Notes: generated by a model not told the origin, from the sequence alone. Shown: positions 1-8,792, counted from the stretch's first letter. The stretch is DNA of 64,000 nt from Bog-756 sp049517675 (GCA_049517675.1 JBEKRV010000012.1:11751-75750); one strand, 5' to 3'. Numbers and translations: made by a program.

Positions 1-156
1 GTCCACCAGAAGTACCGGCCCGACCGCACCGGGGGCGACGACCTGTGGTTCCGGCCCCGGGGCGAACCGGCGTTCCTGCCCTTCGGCCCGGCGGAGGCCG
101 ACGAGCTCCGTGGCCGGATGGCCGAGTACGGACGCGAGCGGTTCTGGGACCTCTGA
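1..156 (+). CDS. C-terminal end of an unrecognised protein (cut by the window edge)
   Basis: The reading frame is open from the first base and stops at TGA 154-156, giving 51 residues of a protein whose start lies outside the window. The fragment is charged and aromatic and ends in RERFWDL. I do not recognise a domain in so short a piece, so no function is offered. The next start is about 80 bases downstream and has its own promoter-like box, so this gene is probably a separate transcription unit. The frame itself is credible because it has normal actinobacterial codon use (G or C in nearly every third position). Confidence 0.6.
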   Translation, partial: VHQKYRPDRTGGDDLWFRPRGEPAFLPFGPAEADELRGRMAEYGRERFWDL

Positions 157-220
157 GCCGGAGCGGTCCCGCGGTCCGGCGGGGGGCGCGTGCGCGGAAA
201 GGGGGACCGGGGGCCGTGGG

Positions 221-226
221 TAGGCT
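221..226 (+). promoter_or_regulatory. -10 box (TAGGCT) of a leaderless-type promoter
   Basis: TAGGCT fits the actinobacterial TANNNT -10 element. It ends six bases before ATG 233, so transcription would begin at or next to that ATG. There is no Shine-Dalgarno sequence in front of the ATG. No clear -35 is visible. Confidence 0.45.
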
Positions 227-232
227 CGGCCG

Positions 233-274
233 ATGAGCACGAACCCTGGTCCCGCCACCCTCCCGGCTGCATGA
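233..274 (+). CDS. Possible 13-residue leader peptide coupled to the next gene
   Basis: A 13-codon ORF (MSTNPGPATLPAA) begins six bases after a TAGGCT box. Its TGA overlaps the ATG of the following gene in the ATGA arrangement at 271-274. Such overlaps usually couple translation: a ribosome ending the leader re-initiates on the main gene, which has no clear ribosome binding site of its own. Whether the peptide itself does anything is unknown. The overlap could also arise by chance, because any start codon followed by A creates it. Confidence 0.35.
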   Translation: MSTNPGPATLPAA

Positions 275-1686
275 CGTCGCCCGCGGTCGGGACGTTCTCG
301 TGCGTCATCGACGAGGATCCCCGCTTCCACCTCGAGGCGCTCCGTTGGTTCGCGTCGATCACCGCTGTCGCGGGGGCCAGCCCCTGCGACCTCACCGTGC
401 ACGTGGTCGGATCGGCCGACAGCGACGCCCTCGACATCCTCGAGGGAAAGGGCGTCACCATCCGTCCGATCCGGCCGTTCGACAGCCGATCAGCGCACTG
501 CAACAAGATCGCCGGCGCCCTCAGCCTGGCCGCGGCCGGCGTCGAGGGTCTCGCCGTCCTGACCGACGCGGACGTGATGATCTGCGAGGACCCGAGAGCA
601 CTGCTCCTCGAACCCGGTGCCGTCGCCGCCAAGACCGTGGATGCGCCGAATCCACCCCTCGACATCGTGCGCACCGTCTTCGACCGGGCCGGGGTGGAGC
701 TGCCCCCGATCGTGGCCCTCGACTTCGATCCCGTGGGGGAGACGATCGAAGGGAACGCCAACGGGGGGCTCTACCTGGTGCCCGGGCCCCTGCTCGCGCA
801 GGTCGCCGAGGCGTGGGACCGCTGGGCCCGGTGGCTGCTCGATCGCCAGGGACTGCTCGGTTCCTTCGGCGTGTTCGTCGACCAGATGGCGATGGCCCTC
901 GCGCTGGGGGCCGAAGGGATCCCGTTCCAGCGTCTCGACCCCCGGTGGAACACGCTGACCCACATCCACGAATGGATACCCGAGGACGTCGCGACGCCGG
1001 CCGTCATCCACTACCACGATGCCCTGACCCCGACCGGACTCCTCGCCAGGTCCGGATTCGCGGCGATCGACGAGCGGATCGACGTCTGCAACGACGCCGT
1101 CGTCCGACTGTGGAACGAGTCGTTCCCCAACGCCACGTTCTGGGAGTGGCGCTACCGGTCGAATCCCGAACTCGGCTCGGGTGTCGGGAGCCGAGGGACG
1201 AGTCTGGACGAGAAGCGCCAGGTGCTCGTCGATGTGATGGACATGGTCCGGCCGGGTTCGACACTGGATGTCGGCTGCGGCGACGGCGAGGCGACCCGCG
1301 GCCTGGCCATCCCGAACTACCGGGGCATCGACCTTTCGGACGAGGCGATCCGGCTCGCCCGTGCCGCCCGACCCGAGGACACCTTCTACCGGGGGACCCT
1401 GGTCGACCATCCGCTGGAGGCGGACCTCACCATCTGCATGGACGTGCTGATCCACCAATCGGACGGGGCGACCTACCGGGACCTCGTCCGGCGCCTGCTG
1501 CGCTCCGCCCACCGGGCGCTGCTGGTCTCCGGGTACGAACAGGAGCCCCGGGGGGATCGGACGATGACCCACTTCCACGAGCCGCTGTCGGACACGATCC
1601 GGAGGATCGCGCCGGGCGTGGAGATGTCGGTGATGCGTGTGGACAACGAGACCACGACCTGGCTGGTCGACACCGCCAGGGCGTGA
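271..1686 (+). CDS. Glycosyltransferase-like domain fused to a SAM methyltransferase
   Basis: The protein has 471 residues. The N-terminal ~290 residues resemble a nucleotide-sugar-dependent glycosyltransferase fold, with a TDADV (DxD-like) motif at residues ~98-102, a NGGLYLV segment and a FVDQMA segment. The C-terminal ~180 residues are a class I methyltransferase with the SAM-binding LDVGCGDG motif at ~331-338 and GIDLS after strand 2. It may build and methylate a glycan or a glycosylated small molecule, but acceptor and sugar cannot be told. ATG 271 is preferred because MTSPAVGTFSCVID reads directly into the first domain. An in-frame GTG at 190 would add 27 residues of unlikely composition. 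Translation may be coupled to a 13-codon leader through ATGA. Confidence 0.7.
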   Translation: MTSPAVGTFSCVIDEDPRFHLEALRWFASITAVAGASPCDLTVHVVGSADSDALDILEGKGVTIRPIRPFDSRSAHCNKIAGALSLAAAGVEGLAVLTDADVMICEDPRALLLEPGAVAAKTVDAPNPPLDIVRTVFDRAGVELPPIVALDFDPVGETIEGNANGGLYLVPGPLLAQVAEAWDRWARWLLDRQGLLGSFGVFVDQMAMALALGAEGIPFQRLDPRWNTLTHIHEWIPEDVATPAVIHYHDALTPTGLLARSGFAAIDERIDVCNDAVVRLWNESFPNATFWEWRYRSNPELGSGVGSRGTSLDEKRQVLVDVMDMVRPGSTLDVGCGDGEATRGLAIPNYRGIDLSDEAIRLARAARPEDTFYRGTLVDHPLEADLTICMDVLIHQSDGATYRDLVRRLLRSAHRALLVSGYEQEPRGDRTMTHFHEPLSDTIRRIAPGVEMSVMRVDNETTTWLVDTARA

Positions 1687-1792
1687 GCCTTCCCGGCGTG
1701 GCTCCCGAGGATCGGTGACATCGGACCCTGGTGCCGGGTCGCTCCTCGGGGTGACGATGACCATGAGTCCATCACTCGGGAAGGGAGCGCAC

Positions 1793-1984
1793 ATGCAAGC
1801 GAACGTCGGGGACCGAATCGTCATCAAGGGTCACCACGTGGGTGAGACGGACCGGGACTGCGAGGTCCTCGAGGTCCGCCACGAGAACGGGGAGCCTCCC
1901 TACCTCGTCCGGTGGGGCGACACGGGCCAGGAGGACCTCTTCTTCCCGGGTCCCGACGCCTCCGTGGTGAGGTACGGGAAGTAG
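1793..1984 (+). CDS. DUF1918 small protein
   Basis: This 63-residue protein (MQANVGDRIVIKG...) matches the DUF1918 family, short beta-rich proteins common in actinobacteria with the pattern VGDRIVI, H-x-VG, R-x-GEIL/CEVLEVR, PPY-x-VRW and a hydrophobic or acidic tail. Here CEVLEVR and PPYLVRW are visible. The biochemical role of the family is not established. The start ATG 1793 follows the purine-rich stretch AAGGGAGCG, a good ribosome binding site. It stands alone between the methyltransferase fusion and the convergent MaoC gene. Confidence 0.8.
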   Translation: MQANVGDRIVIKGHHVGETDRDCEVLEVRHENGEPPYLVRWGDTGQEDLFFPGPDASVVRYGK

Positions 1985-2056
1985 CAGTAGCCCGGGTCCT
2001 CGCGGCCCGGTGGGCGGCGTGCCGGGCGGTCGCGGGGCCGTCGACCGAGCCCGCGG

Positions 2057-2518
2057 TCAGCGGTCGAAGTAGTAGCGGAGGAGGAGTTCGGCCACACACG
2101 CCGGCTTGGGTGCGCCCTCGACCTCGAAGGTCAGGTCGAGGGTGACCTGCACCCCGCCGTCGCCGAGGGACTCGGCCGCGGCCAGGGCGGCTCCGAGCCG
2201 GATCGACGACCCGACCGGTACCGGGCTCGGGAACCGGACCTTGTTCAGGCCGTAGTTCACGCCCATCCGGATGTTCTGCCACGTCACGATGTCATGGAGC
2301 AGGACAGGCCCGACCGACAGCGTGAGGTAGCCGTGGGCGATCGTCCCCCCGAACGGACCCGCCTTGGCCCGTTCGGGGTCCACGTGGATCCACTGGTGGT
2401 CGCCGGTGGCCTCGGCGAAGAGATCCACCCGCTCCTGGGTGATCTGGTGGTAGGCGCTGTAGCCGAGCTGTTGGCCGATCAGCGGGGTCAGGTCGTCGAA
2501 CGAGCCGATGGTTAGCAT
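2057..2518 (-). CDS. MaoC-family enoyl-CoA hydratase (hotdog fold)
   Basis: The 153-residue protein is a single hotdog-fold MaoC dehydratase, the usual size for the monofunctional family. It shows the hydratase-2 active-site pattern ATGDHQWIHVDPERA with Asp and His about five residues apart, followed by IAHGYLTLS. Enzymes of this type add water to 2-enoyl-CoA esters in an R-specific way during beta-oxidation. The start is ATG 2518. A TACGCT box ends five bases upstream, so a leaderless transcript is likely. The gene is divergent from the LLM oxidoreductase. Substrate chain length cannot be inferred. Confidence 0.85.
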   Translation of the reverse strand: MLTIGSFDDLTPLIGQQLGYSAYHQITQERVDLFAEATGDHQWIHVDPERAKAGPFGGTIAHGYLTLSVGPVLLHDIVTWQNIRMGVNYGLNKVRFPSPVPVGSSIRLGAALAAAESLGDGGVQVTLDLTFEVEGAPKPACVAELLLRYYFDR

Positions 2519-2523
2519 GACCG

Positions 2524-2529
2524 AGCGTA
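2524..2529 (-). promoter_or_regulatory. -10 box (TACGCT) of the MaoC gene
   Basis: On the minus strand TACGCT lies five bases before ATG 2518, and no Shine-Dalgarno sequence separates them. The pattern matches the TANNNT leaderless promoters seen elsewhere in this window. Confidence 0.4.
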
Positions 2530-2605
2530 ACGCCAACCGGGACGGTGCCACCGGTGGGGCGGTCGGGCACGCGATGCCGGCGGGCACCCGGATCGGACGG
2601 CGACG

Positions 2606-2644
2606 ATGACTCATGCGGGGACGATCGGGAGCGGACGCACGTGA
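2606..2644 (+). CDS. Possible 12-residue leader peptide before the LLM gene
   Basis: ATG 2606 opens a 12-codon ORF (MTHAGTIGSGRT) whose TGA overlaps GTG 2641 of the LLM oxidoreductase in a GTGA junction. No TANNNT box at leaderless spacing and no clear Shine-Dalgarno sequence precede it, so this is weaker than the leaders at 233 and 22746. Confidence 0.2.
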   Translation: MTHAGTIGSGRT

Positions 2645-3525
2645 ACGGGCCGCAGTTCTTCCTCTACCTGCCCCAGATGCGCATGGACATGGACGCCATC
2701 ACCGAGCGGGCGGTGGCCGCCGAGTCCTCGGGATTCACGGGGATGGCCTTCATGGACCACCTGGCGCCCCCGCTCATGGAACAGGCGCCCATGTTCGAGG
2801 CGATGACGGTGGCCACCTGGGTGGCCGCCCGCACGTCCGACCTCCGACTCGGACACCTGGTCCTGTGCGACGCGATGCGCCATCCGTCCGTGCTGGCCCG
2901 CCAGTGCGTGACCCTCGACCACGCGTCGGGCGGTCGGTTCGAACTCGGCATCGGATCGGGGTCGATGGCCGCGGAGCTGGTCTCCTACGGGGTGACCGAG
3001 GAGGGGCTCGGGACCCGGATCGACCGGCTGGAGGAGACACTCGGGCTGCTCGAGGCGTTGTGGACCGGCGAGCCCGTCGTCCACGACGGTCGGCACTACC
3101 GGGTCGACTGCGCGGGACAGCAGCCCACGCCCCTCGACCGCATCCCGATCATCGTGGGCGGGTCGTCGGCGCGGACGCTCGGCCTGGTCCGGCGCCACGC
3201 CGACTGGTGGAACCTGCCCACCCACCGCATCGACCGGCTGGACGAGTTGCGGCCGCTGGTGGGCGGGGCGAAGGTGTCGACACAGCACCTGGTGGCCTAC
3301 GTGGCCGAGGAGTCGGACCGGACCGAGGTCACGGCGACCGCCGAGCGGCGGTTCGGGGGGATGTCCGCGGAACTGGTGGTCGGCGACGCGGACGAGCTCG
3401 TCGCCCGGTTCGTCGACTACCACCGCCGGGGGGTCGACCGGTGCTACGTGTGGTTCGCCGACTTCGCCCCGCCGGCAACCGTCCGTTCGTTCGGGAACCG
3501 GGTCGTCGCGGCGTTCTCCGGCTGA
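2641..3525 (+). CDS. LLM-class (F420-dependent-type) oxidoreductase
   Basis: A 294-residue TIM-barrel protein of the luciferase-like monooxygenase superfamily. Family landmarks are the early MAFMDHLAPP segment, TSDLRLGHLVLC, the HPSVLARQCVTLDHASGGRFELGIG core (cofactor-binding strand and helix) and the PIIVGGSSARTLGLVRRHADWW segment. Actinobacterial members of this length commonly use coenzyme F420 rather than FMN, but cofactor choice is inferred. The GTG start at 2641 gives MNGPQFFLYLPQMR, a typical N-terminus. It probably catalyses a hydride-transfer step in the surrounding catabolic set. It ends 25 bases before the earliest P450 start. Confidence 0.8.
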   Translation: MNGPQFFLYLPQMRMDMDAITERAVAAESSGFTGMAFMDHLAPPLMEQAPMFEAMTVATWVAARTSDLRLGHLVLCDAMRHPSVLARQCVTLDHASGGRFELGIGSGSMAAELVSYGVTEEGLGTRIDRLEETLGLLEALWTGEPVVHDGRHYRVDCAGQQPTPLDRIPIIVGGSSARTLGLVRRHADWWNLPTHRIDRLDELRPLVGGAKVSTQHLVAYVAEESDRTEVTATAERRFGGMSAELVVGDADELVARFVDYHRRGVDRCYVWFADFAPPATVRSFGNRVVAAFSG

Positions 3526-3586
3526 CGACCGGGCGGCGGTACGATCGCCGGTGACCGGGTCCGGTGCCCGGGGTGGGGAGCAGGAG

Positions 3587-4810
3587 ATGGCCGGAGTGGC
3601 CGTGGGCGGGTCACCGCCGGTGTTCGACCCGTTCTCGGACGAGTTCTTCGACGATCCCTACGACCTGTACCGCACGATGCGCGACGAGGCGCCGGTCTCG
3701 TTCAACGAGCGCTACGGGTTCTGGGCCCTGTTCCGCTACGAGGACGTCCGCGCCGCCCATCTGGACTGGCAGACGTTCACCAGTACCCACGGGGTGGACC
3801 TCTCGACGCTGGCGACCGACCCGGAGGTCGTCCGGACGTACGGGATGATGATCATGATGGACCCGCCGGAGCACGAGCGGGCCCGGGCCCTGGTCGGCCG
3901 GGTCTTCACCCCTCGTGCCGTCCAGGCGCTCGAGCCGATGGTCACCGAGGTCGTCGAGTCGTACCTGGACGCCCTCGCCGGGACCGACTCGTTCGACGCG
4001 GTGGCCGACTTCTGCGGGCCGTTCCCCGTCGAGATCATCTGCCGCATGCTCGGCGTCCCGGAGGGGGAGCGCCAGCAGATCCGCCACTGGATCGATCTCG
4101 GCCTGGAGCGCCGGCCGGGCGACATGGATCCCACGCCCGAGGGCGTCGAGGCCTCCATCGCCATGTGGTCCTACTTCAACGGGCTCGCCAGGGAGAAGCG
4201 GCGCCGTCCGGGTGACGACATGATCACGGGGCTGACCCGGGCGGAGATCGAACGCGGGGACGGCCGGACGACCCGCCTCGACGACGGGGAGATCGCCGGC
4301 TTCGTCAGCCTGCTGGGCGGGGCCGGGGCCGAGACGGTGACCAAGCTGGTGGCGAACGCCGTCGTGCTGTTCCACCGCCACCCGGACCAGTGGGCCACCG
4401 TGGTGGCCGACCCGGGGGTGATCCCGTCCGCCGTCGAGGAGGTCCTGCGCTTCCTGCCCCCCTCGCAGTACCAGGGGCGGTTCTCGGTCCGCGACTCGGT
4501 GCACGGAGGGGTGACCATCCCGGCCGGCCACCCGACCATCCTGGTCACCGGGTCGGCCACCCGGGACGAGCGGTTCTTCGACCGTCCCGACGAGTTCGAC
4601 ATCGGACGGACGCCGAGCCAGGCCCTCGGGTTCGGATTCGGGATCCATACGTGCCTCGGCGCGGCACTGGCCCGCATGGAGAGCCGGGTGGCGATCGGGG
4701 CCCTGGCCCGTCGCTGGCCACGCCTGGCCGTCGACGAGGACGGGTGCGCCCGGGTCCGGATGTCCAACGTGGCCGGATTCTCCCGGGTGCCCGTGCACCG
4801 CCCGACCTGA
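3587..4810 (+). CDS. Cytochrome P450
   Basis: A 407-residue soluble bacterial P450. Helix I carries GGAGAET at ~245-251, the ExxR motif lies in AVEEVLRF near 283, and the haem loop FGFGIHTCLG places the thiolate ligand at Cys356. All essential residues are present. It would hydroxylate a hydrophobic substrate using electrons from a ferredoxin; none is adjacent, the nearest being at 27.9 kb. ATG 3587 follows GGGGAGCAGGAG, a good ribosome binding site. An in-frame GTG at 3551 lies five bases after a TACGAT box and could be a leaderless alternative, adding 12 residues. Confidence 0.9.
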   Translation: MAGVAVGGSPPVFDPFSDEFFDDPYDLYRTMRDEAPVSFNERYGFWALFRYEDVRAAHLDWQTFTSTHGVDLSTLATDPEVVRTYGMMIMMDPPEHERARALVGRVFTPRAVQALEPMVTEVVESYLDALAGTDSFDAVADFCGPFPVEIICRMLGVPEGERQQIRHWIDLGLERRPGDMDPTPEGVEASIAMWSYFNGLAREKRRRPGDDMITGLTRAEIERGDGRTTRLDDGEIAGFVSLLGGAGAETVTKLVANAVVLFHRHPDQWATVVADPGVIPSAVEEVLRFLPPSQYQGRFSVRDSVHGGVTIPAGHPTILVTGSATRDERFFDRPDEFDIGRTPSQALGFGFGIHTCLGAALARMESRVAIGALARRWPRLAVDEDGCARVRMSNVAGFSRVPVHRPT

Positions 4811-4864
4811 CCGCCGTACCGGTCGGCGACGTCCGCGGCCGCCGGGGCGTGCGACGATGGGGGT

Positions 4865-5728
4865 GTGGACGCGGAACGGGTGGTCTTCACCGGATTCGAG
4901 GGGGTGCAGCTGGTGGCGGACGTCCGCGGCGACCCCGACGGCTGGCCGGTGCTGCTGCTCCACGGGGGCGGACAGACCCGCCACGCCTGGGGGTCGGCTG
5001 CGGAGCGCATCGCCGACGAGGGATGGCGGACGGTCTCGCTCGACCTGCGGGGCCACGGCGAGAGCGACTGGGCGCCGCGGGGCGACTACTCCTTCACGGC
5101 GTTCGGCAGCGACGTGGTGTCGGTCGCCGACCAGCTCGGCCACCCGCCGGTGCTCGTCGGGGCGTCCCTCGGCGGCCTGTCCGCGCTGTACGCCGAAGGG
5201 ACCAGTGACCGGGTGGTGTCCTCGGGGCTGGTGCTGGTCGACATCACCCTCAAGACCAACGTGGACGGGATCCAGCGCATCAAGACGTTCATGGAATCGG
5301 GCCTGGGCGGGTTCGACTCGCTGGACGACGCCGCGGTGGCCATCGCCGCGTACACGCCCGAGCGCAATCGGGCCGTCAACCCCGAGGGCCTCCGCAAGGT
5401 GCTGCGGGAGCGGGACGGTCGGTGGTTCTGGCACTGGGACCCCGCCTTCATCAGCCAGGGCCGGAAGGAGGCGGCCGTCCCCGACGTGCTCGTCGAGCTG
5501 CTCGACACGGCGGTGAGCAACATCCGGGTCCCGACCATGCTGGTGCGGGGGCTGCTCAGCGACGTGGTGACCCAGGAGGGCGTGGACCACCTGCTCGAGT
5601 CGGTGCCCGGGGCCACCGTGGTCGACGTGGCCGGGGCGGCGCACATGATCGCCGGCGACCGCAACGACGCCTTCACCGACGCCGTCCTCACGTTCCTGCG
5701 CGACAGGATCCTGCCCGTCATCGGGTAG
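4865..5728 (+). CDS. Alpha/beta-fold hydrolase
   Basis: A 287-residue alpha/beta hydrolase. The oxyanion-loop segment LLLHGGG lies near residue 33, the nucleophile elbow is GASLGG (Ser near 101), the acid is probably the Asp in RGLLSDVV and the base is the His in GAAHMIAGDR. Residue order and length fit esterases, epoxide hydrolases and ring-cleavage (MCP) hydrolases. It could hydrolyse an ester, lactone or C-C bond. Start GTG 4865 gives MDAERVVFTGFEG. It is 54 bases after the P450, suggesting co-transcription, and ends seven bases from a convergent amidohydrolase. Confidence 0.85.
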   Translation: MDAERVVFTGFEGVQLVADVRGDPDGWPVLLLHGGGQTRHAWGSAAERIADEGWRTVSLDLRGHGESDWAPRGDYSFTAFGSDVVSVADQLGHPPVLVGASLGGLSALYAEGTSDRVVSSGLVLVDITLKTNVDGIQRIKTFMESGLGGFDSLDDAAVAIAAYTPERNRAVNPEGLRKVLRERDGRWFWHWDPAFISQGRKEAAVPDVLVELLDTAVSNIRVPTMLVRGLLSDVVTQEGVDHLLESVPGATVVDVAGAAHMIAGDRNDAFTDAVLTFLRDRILPVIG

Positions 5729-5735
5729 TGGCCGC

Positions 5736-6944
5736 TCAGGATCCCCCGGCCGGGACCCGCCAGTCGTCGCGGGGCGGGAGCGGGTGGCGGAAGAGCCGGG
5801 CGGCGTTCCCGCCGGCTACCTTGCGGAAGTCGGCCTCGGGCAGGCGACCGAACGCCCGCTCGACCACGGACTGGGTGTCGGGCCAGCTCGAGTCGGCGTG
5901 CGGGTAGTCGCTCTCCACCATGACGTGGTCGAGACCGATCCGGCCGAGCAGCGGCACCATCGAGGGGTCGTCGATGGTGCAGAACCAGAAGTTGCGCCCG
6001 AGCACCTCGCTCGGGCGCAGGTCGCCCTTCCAGGTGGCGCTCTCGGTGCCCGAGGCCGAATGGTCGAGCACGTAGTCCGCCCGGTCCATCAGCATCGGCA
6101 CCCAGCCCATCCCGCCCTCCGAGAGGGCCACCTTGAGGGACGGGAAGCGGAGGGGCACCCCGGACCACAGCCACTCGCCCGCGGCGAGCAGGGCGTTCAC
6201 GGGGAAGACCGTGGGCAGGAGCTCGAAGGGTGGTCCGGGGGAGGGGAGTGGGGCCCACGCCGATGCCCCGGTGTGCAGGCACACCACGGTGTCGGTCTCC
6301 TGGCAGGCGGCGAAGAGGGGGTCCCAGTGGTCGGTGAAGATGGAGGGGTAACCGAGCTGGGAGGGGAACTCGGGGAAGCTCACCGCCCGGAACCCGAGTT
6401 CGGCGTTGGCGCGGACCTCGGCGGCGGCGATATCCACGTCGTCCAGCCACGGGATCTGCAGGGCGATGATGCGCTCGGGACGGGTACCCGCCCACACCTC
6501 GTGGTGCCAGGCGTTCCACGCCCGGGTGCAGGCGAGGCCCAACTCCTTGTCGCCGGCCCGGGAGAACACCGACCCGCAGAACCCGGCCACCAGCGACGGG
6601 AAGCACAGGGACGCCCAGATCCCGGCGACGTCCATGTCGGCCAACCGGGCGTCGATGTCGAAGCAGCCCGGTCGCATCTCGTCGAACCGGGCCGGTTCCA
6701 TGCTCCATTCGCCGCGGGGCCGGCCCGCCACCGCGTTGAGCCCGACGTTCGGGTACTCGTCGCCCTCGAAGCGCCAGAACTGGTGCCCGTCGTCGGCCTC
6801 GTGGACGCGTGGGGCCCGGTCGGCGAGTGCCGCGGGCATCCGTCCGTCGAAGAGGTCGGGCGGCTCGATCAGGTGGTCGTCGACCGAGATCACCGGCACG
6901 ACGATCGGGCGTGGCTCCGGATCGGGGAGCAGAGTGCTCGTCAC
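5736..6944 (-). CDS. ACMSD-like amidohydrolase-2 family protein (copy 1)
   Basis: A 402-residue metal-dependent TIM-barrel hydrolase or decarboxylase of the amidohydrolase-2 (ACMSD-like) family. The first metal site is replaced by the family-typical SVDDHLIEP (Asp22-Asp23-His24). Further landmarks are CLHTGAS, LSEGGMGW and ESDYPHADSSWPDT. Two clear paralogs lie at 8868-10064 and 18684-19973. Such proteins often decarboxylate or hydrolyse CoA-pathway or aromatic intermediates, but this one's substrate is unknown. GTG 6944 follows a TACCCT box by eight bases and lacks a Shine-Dalgarno sequence. Its promoter overlaps that of the divergent amidohydrolase. Confidence 0.85.
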   Translation of the reverse strand: MTSTLLPDPEPRPIVVPVISVDDHLIEPPDLFDGRMPAALADRAPRVHEADDGHQFWRFEGDEYPNVGLNAVAGRPRGEWSMEPARFDEMRPGCFDIDARLADMDVAGIWASLCFPSLVAGFCGSVFSRAGDKELGLACTRAWNAWHHEVWAGTRPERIIALQIPWLDDVDIAAAEVRANAELGFRAVSFPEFPSQLGYPSIFTDHWDPLFAACQETDTVVCLHTGASAWAPLPSPGPPFELLPTVFPVNALLAAGEWLWSGVPLRFPSLKVALSEGGMGWVPMLMDRADYVLDHSASGTESATWKGDLRPSEVLGRNFWFCTIDDPSMVPLLGRIGLDHVMVESDYPHADSSWPDTQSVVERAFGRLPEADFRKVAGGNAARLFRHPLPPRDDWRVPAGGS

Positions 6945-6952
6945 GGGAGACG

Positions 6953-6962
6953 AGGGTACCGT
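6953..6962. promoter_or_regulatory. Overlapping divergent -10 boxes (AGGGTACCGT)
   Basis: Read on the minus strand the first six bases give TACCCT, eight bases before GTG 6944. Read on the plus strand the last six give TACCGT, upstream of the amidohydrolase starting near 7059. The two boxes share their TA. A nearly identical element, AGGGTACTGT, is at 15991-16000, again between divergent genes. Confidence 0.45.
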
Positions 6963-7058
6963 TGAATGACGTCGACGACCGGGGGGACGGACCATGGCAG
7001 TGAGAACGACGGTGACCACGGGGGCGGACCGCCTCAACCGGTGCGGCGGGTGGCGGCC

Positions 7059-8792
7059 GTGATCGACCTGGTCGTCCGGGGTGGACTGGTGGTCGACGGT
7101 ACGGGCGGTCCGGCCCGCCGGGCCGACGTGGGCGTCGACGGCGGGCGGATCGTGGCCATCGGGAAGGTCGACGACGGCGCCAGCCGGGTCGTCGACGCCG
7201 ACGGCGCCATGGTGGCCCCGGGCTTCGTCGACCTGCACACCCACTACGACGCGCAGCTCTTCTGGGATCCGACCGCCAGCCCGTCCCCGCTCCACGGTGT
7301 GACCACCGTGTTCGGGGGGAACTGCGGGTTCTCGCTCGCCCCGGCCGGGCCGGAGCACGCCGAGTACCTGGCCCGGATGATGGCCCGCGTGGAGGGGATG
7401 CCGCTGGCCGCCCTGCAGTCCGGGCTCGACTGGGCGTGGGACTCCTTCGGCGGGTGGCTGGACCGGCTGGACGGGGCGGTCGGGGTGAACGCCGGGTTCC
7501 TGGTGGGACACTCCACGCTCCGCCGGGCGGTCATGGGTGACGACGCGGTCGGCCAGGTGGCCACCGAGGCACAGCTGGTCCGCCTCGAGGCCGAACTGCA
7601 CCGGGCCCTGGCGGAGGGGGCCATGGGATTCTCCACGTCGACGGCCCACACCCACAACGACGGCGACGGGCAGCCCGTGCCGTCGCGTGCGGCCGGCCCG
7701 GGTGAGCTCGAGCGTCTGGCCGCGGTGGTGTCCGGCCACCCCGGGACGACCGTCGAGATGATCGTGCCGGGCTGCATCAACGGGTTCTCCGACGACGAGA
7801 TGGACCTGCTGGTCCGGGTCTCGTTGGCCGCGCAGCGCCCGGTCAACTGGAACGTGCTCGCCGTCACGGCCGGGAACCCCGACGGCACCGCCCGTCAGCT
7901 CGGCGCATCGACCAGGGCGGCGGGGGCCGGGGCCCGGGTGGTGGCGCTCACCCTTCCCCACACGATGGCCCTCCGACTGTCCTTCGAGCACGGGGCGATC
8001 CTCGACGGGTTGCCCGGATGGCGGCAGTTCTTCGCCACCCCGATCGACGACCGCATCGCCGTCCTGCGCGACCCGCCAGCGCGCCGGGCCATGGACGACC
8101 GGGCCCAGTCCGACGAGGCCGGCATCCTGCGCTTCCTGGCCGACTGGGGCCGCCTGGTCGTGGCCGAGACGTTCGAGGCCGGCAACCGCGGACTCGAGGG
8201 ACGCTCGGTGGCGTCGGTCGCATCCGAGCGGGGCCTCTCCGCGTGGGACGCCATCTGCGAGATCGTCGTGGCCGACCGCCTGCGCACGGGATTCTCGGTA
8301 CCGATCCCCGAGTCCGACGCCGACTGGGTGGCCCGGGCCGCGGTGTGGCGCGACCCGCGGGCCGTGGTGGGCGGCTCGGACGCCGGCGCCCATCTCGACA
8401 CCATGTGCGGGGCGGTCTACTCGACCTCCCTGCTCGGCTACGGCGTGCGCCAGCGGGAGCTGCTCGGGTTCGAGGAGGCCGTGCACCTGCTGACCGATGT
8501 CCCGGCCCGCCTCTACGGACTCGTCGACCGGGGCCGTCTGTCCGAGGGCTGGTGGGCCGACCTGGTCGTCTTCGACCCCGAGACGATCGGGCCCGGGCCG
8601 CTGCGCACGCGGAGCGATCTGCCCGGTGGGGCCGACCGCCTCTACGCCGGGGCGGACGGGGTCGACCACGTCCTGGTCAACGGGACCGCCGTGGTGGCGG
8701 ACGGCCAACTGACCGGGGCGACGCCGGGGTCGGTCCTGCGCTCGGGCACCGACACCGTGACGGTAGGCCTGCCCGGCACGACTGCGGCCTGA
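7059..8792 (+). CDS. N-acyl-D-amino-acid deacylase-like amidohydrolase
   Basis: A 577-residue amidohydrolase of the D-aminoacylase type. It has the opening IDLVVRGGLVVDGTG, the metal-binding HTH at residues ~60-62 followed by YDAQLFWDP, the family signature GVTTVFGGNCGFS, the late GGSDAGAH segment and the closing beta-sandwich ADLVVFD. The family hydrolyses N-acyl-D-amino acids or related amides. GTG 7059 is preferred because homologues begin with this sequence, but in-frame GTGs at 7041 and 7050 are possible. It sits between two ACMSD-like paralogs, divergent from one and convergent with the other. Confidence 0.85.
   Translation: MIDLVVRGGLVVDGTGGPARRADVGVDGGRIVAIGKVDDGASRVVDADGAMVAPGFVDLHTHYDAQLFWDPTASPSPLHGVTTVFGGNCGFSLAPAGPEHAEYLARMMARVEGMPLAALQSGLDWAWDSFGGWLDRLDGAVGVNAGFLVGHSTLRRAVMGDDAVGQVATEAQLVRLEAELHRALAEGAMGFSTSTAHTHNDGDGQPVPSRAAGPGELERLAAVVSGHPGTTVEMIVPGCINGFSDDEMDLLVRVSLAAQRPVNWNVLAVTAGNPDGTARQLGASTRAAGAGARVVALTLPHTMALRLSFEHGAILDGLPGWRQFFATPIDDRIAVLRDPPARRAMDDRAQSDEAGILRFLADWGRLVVAETFEAGNRGLEGRSVASVASERGLSAWDAICEIVVADRLRTGFSVPIPESDADWVARAAVWRDPRAVVGGSDAGAHLDTMCGAVYSTSLLGYGVRQRELLGFEEAVHLLTDVPARLYGLVDRGRLSEGWWADLVVFDPETIGPGPLRTRSDLPGGADRLYAGADGVDHVLVNGTAVVADGQLTGATPGSVLRSGTDTVTVGLPGTTAA

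Noticed and set aside
490..1827. Long minus-strand ORF opposite the glycosyltransferase-methyltransferase
   Set aside because: Arg/Gly/Pro/His-rich composition without domains. It is the antisense shadow typical of GC-rich DNA.
3551..3589. GTG 3551 as the P450 start (leaderless after TACGAT)
   Set aside because: Plausible but not preferred, since ATG 3587 has a good ribosome binding site and homologues usually begin near it.
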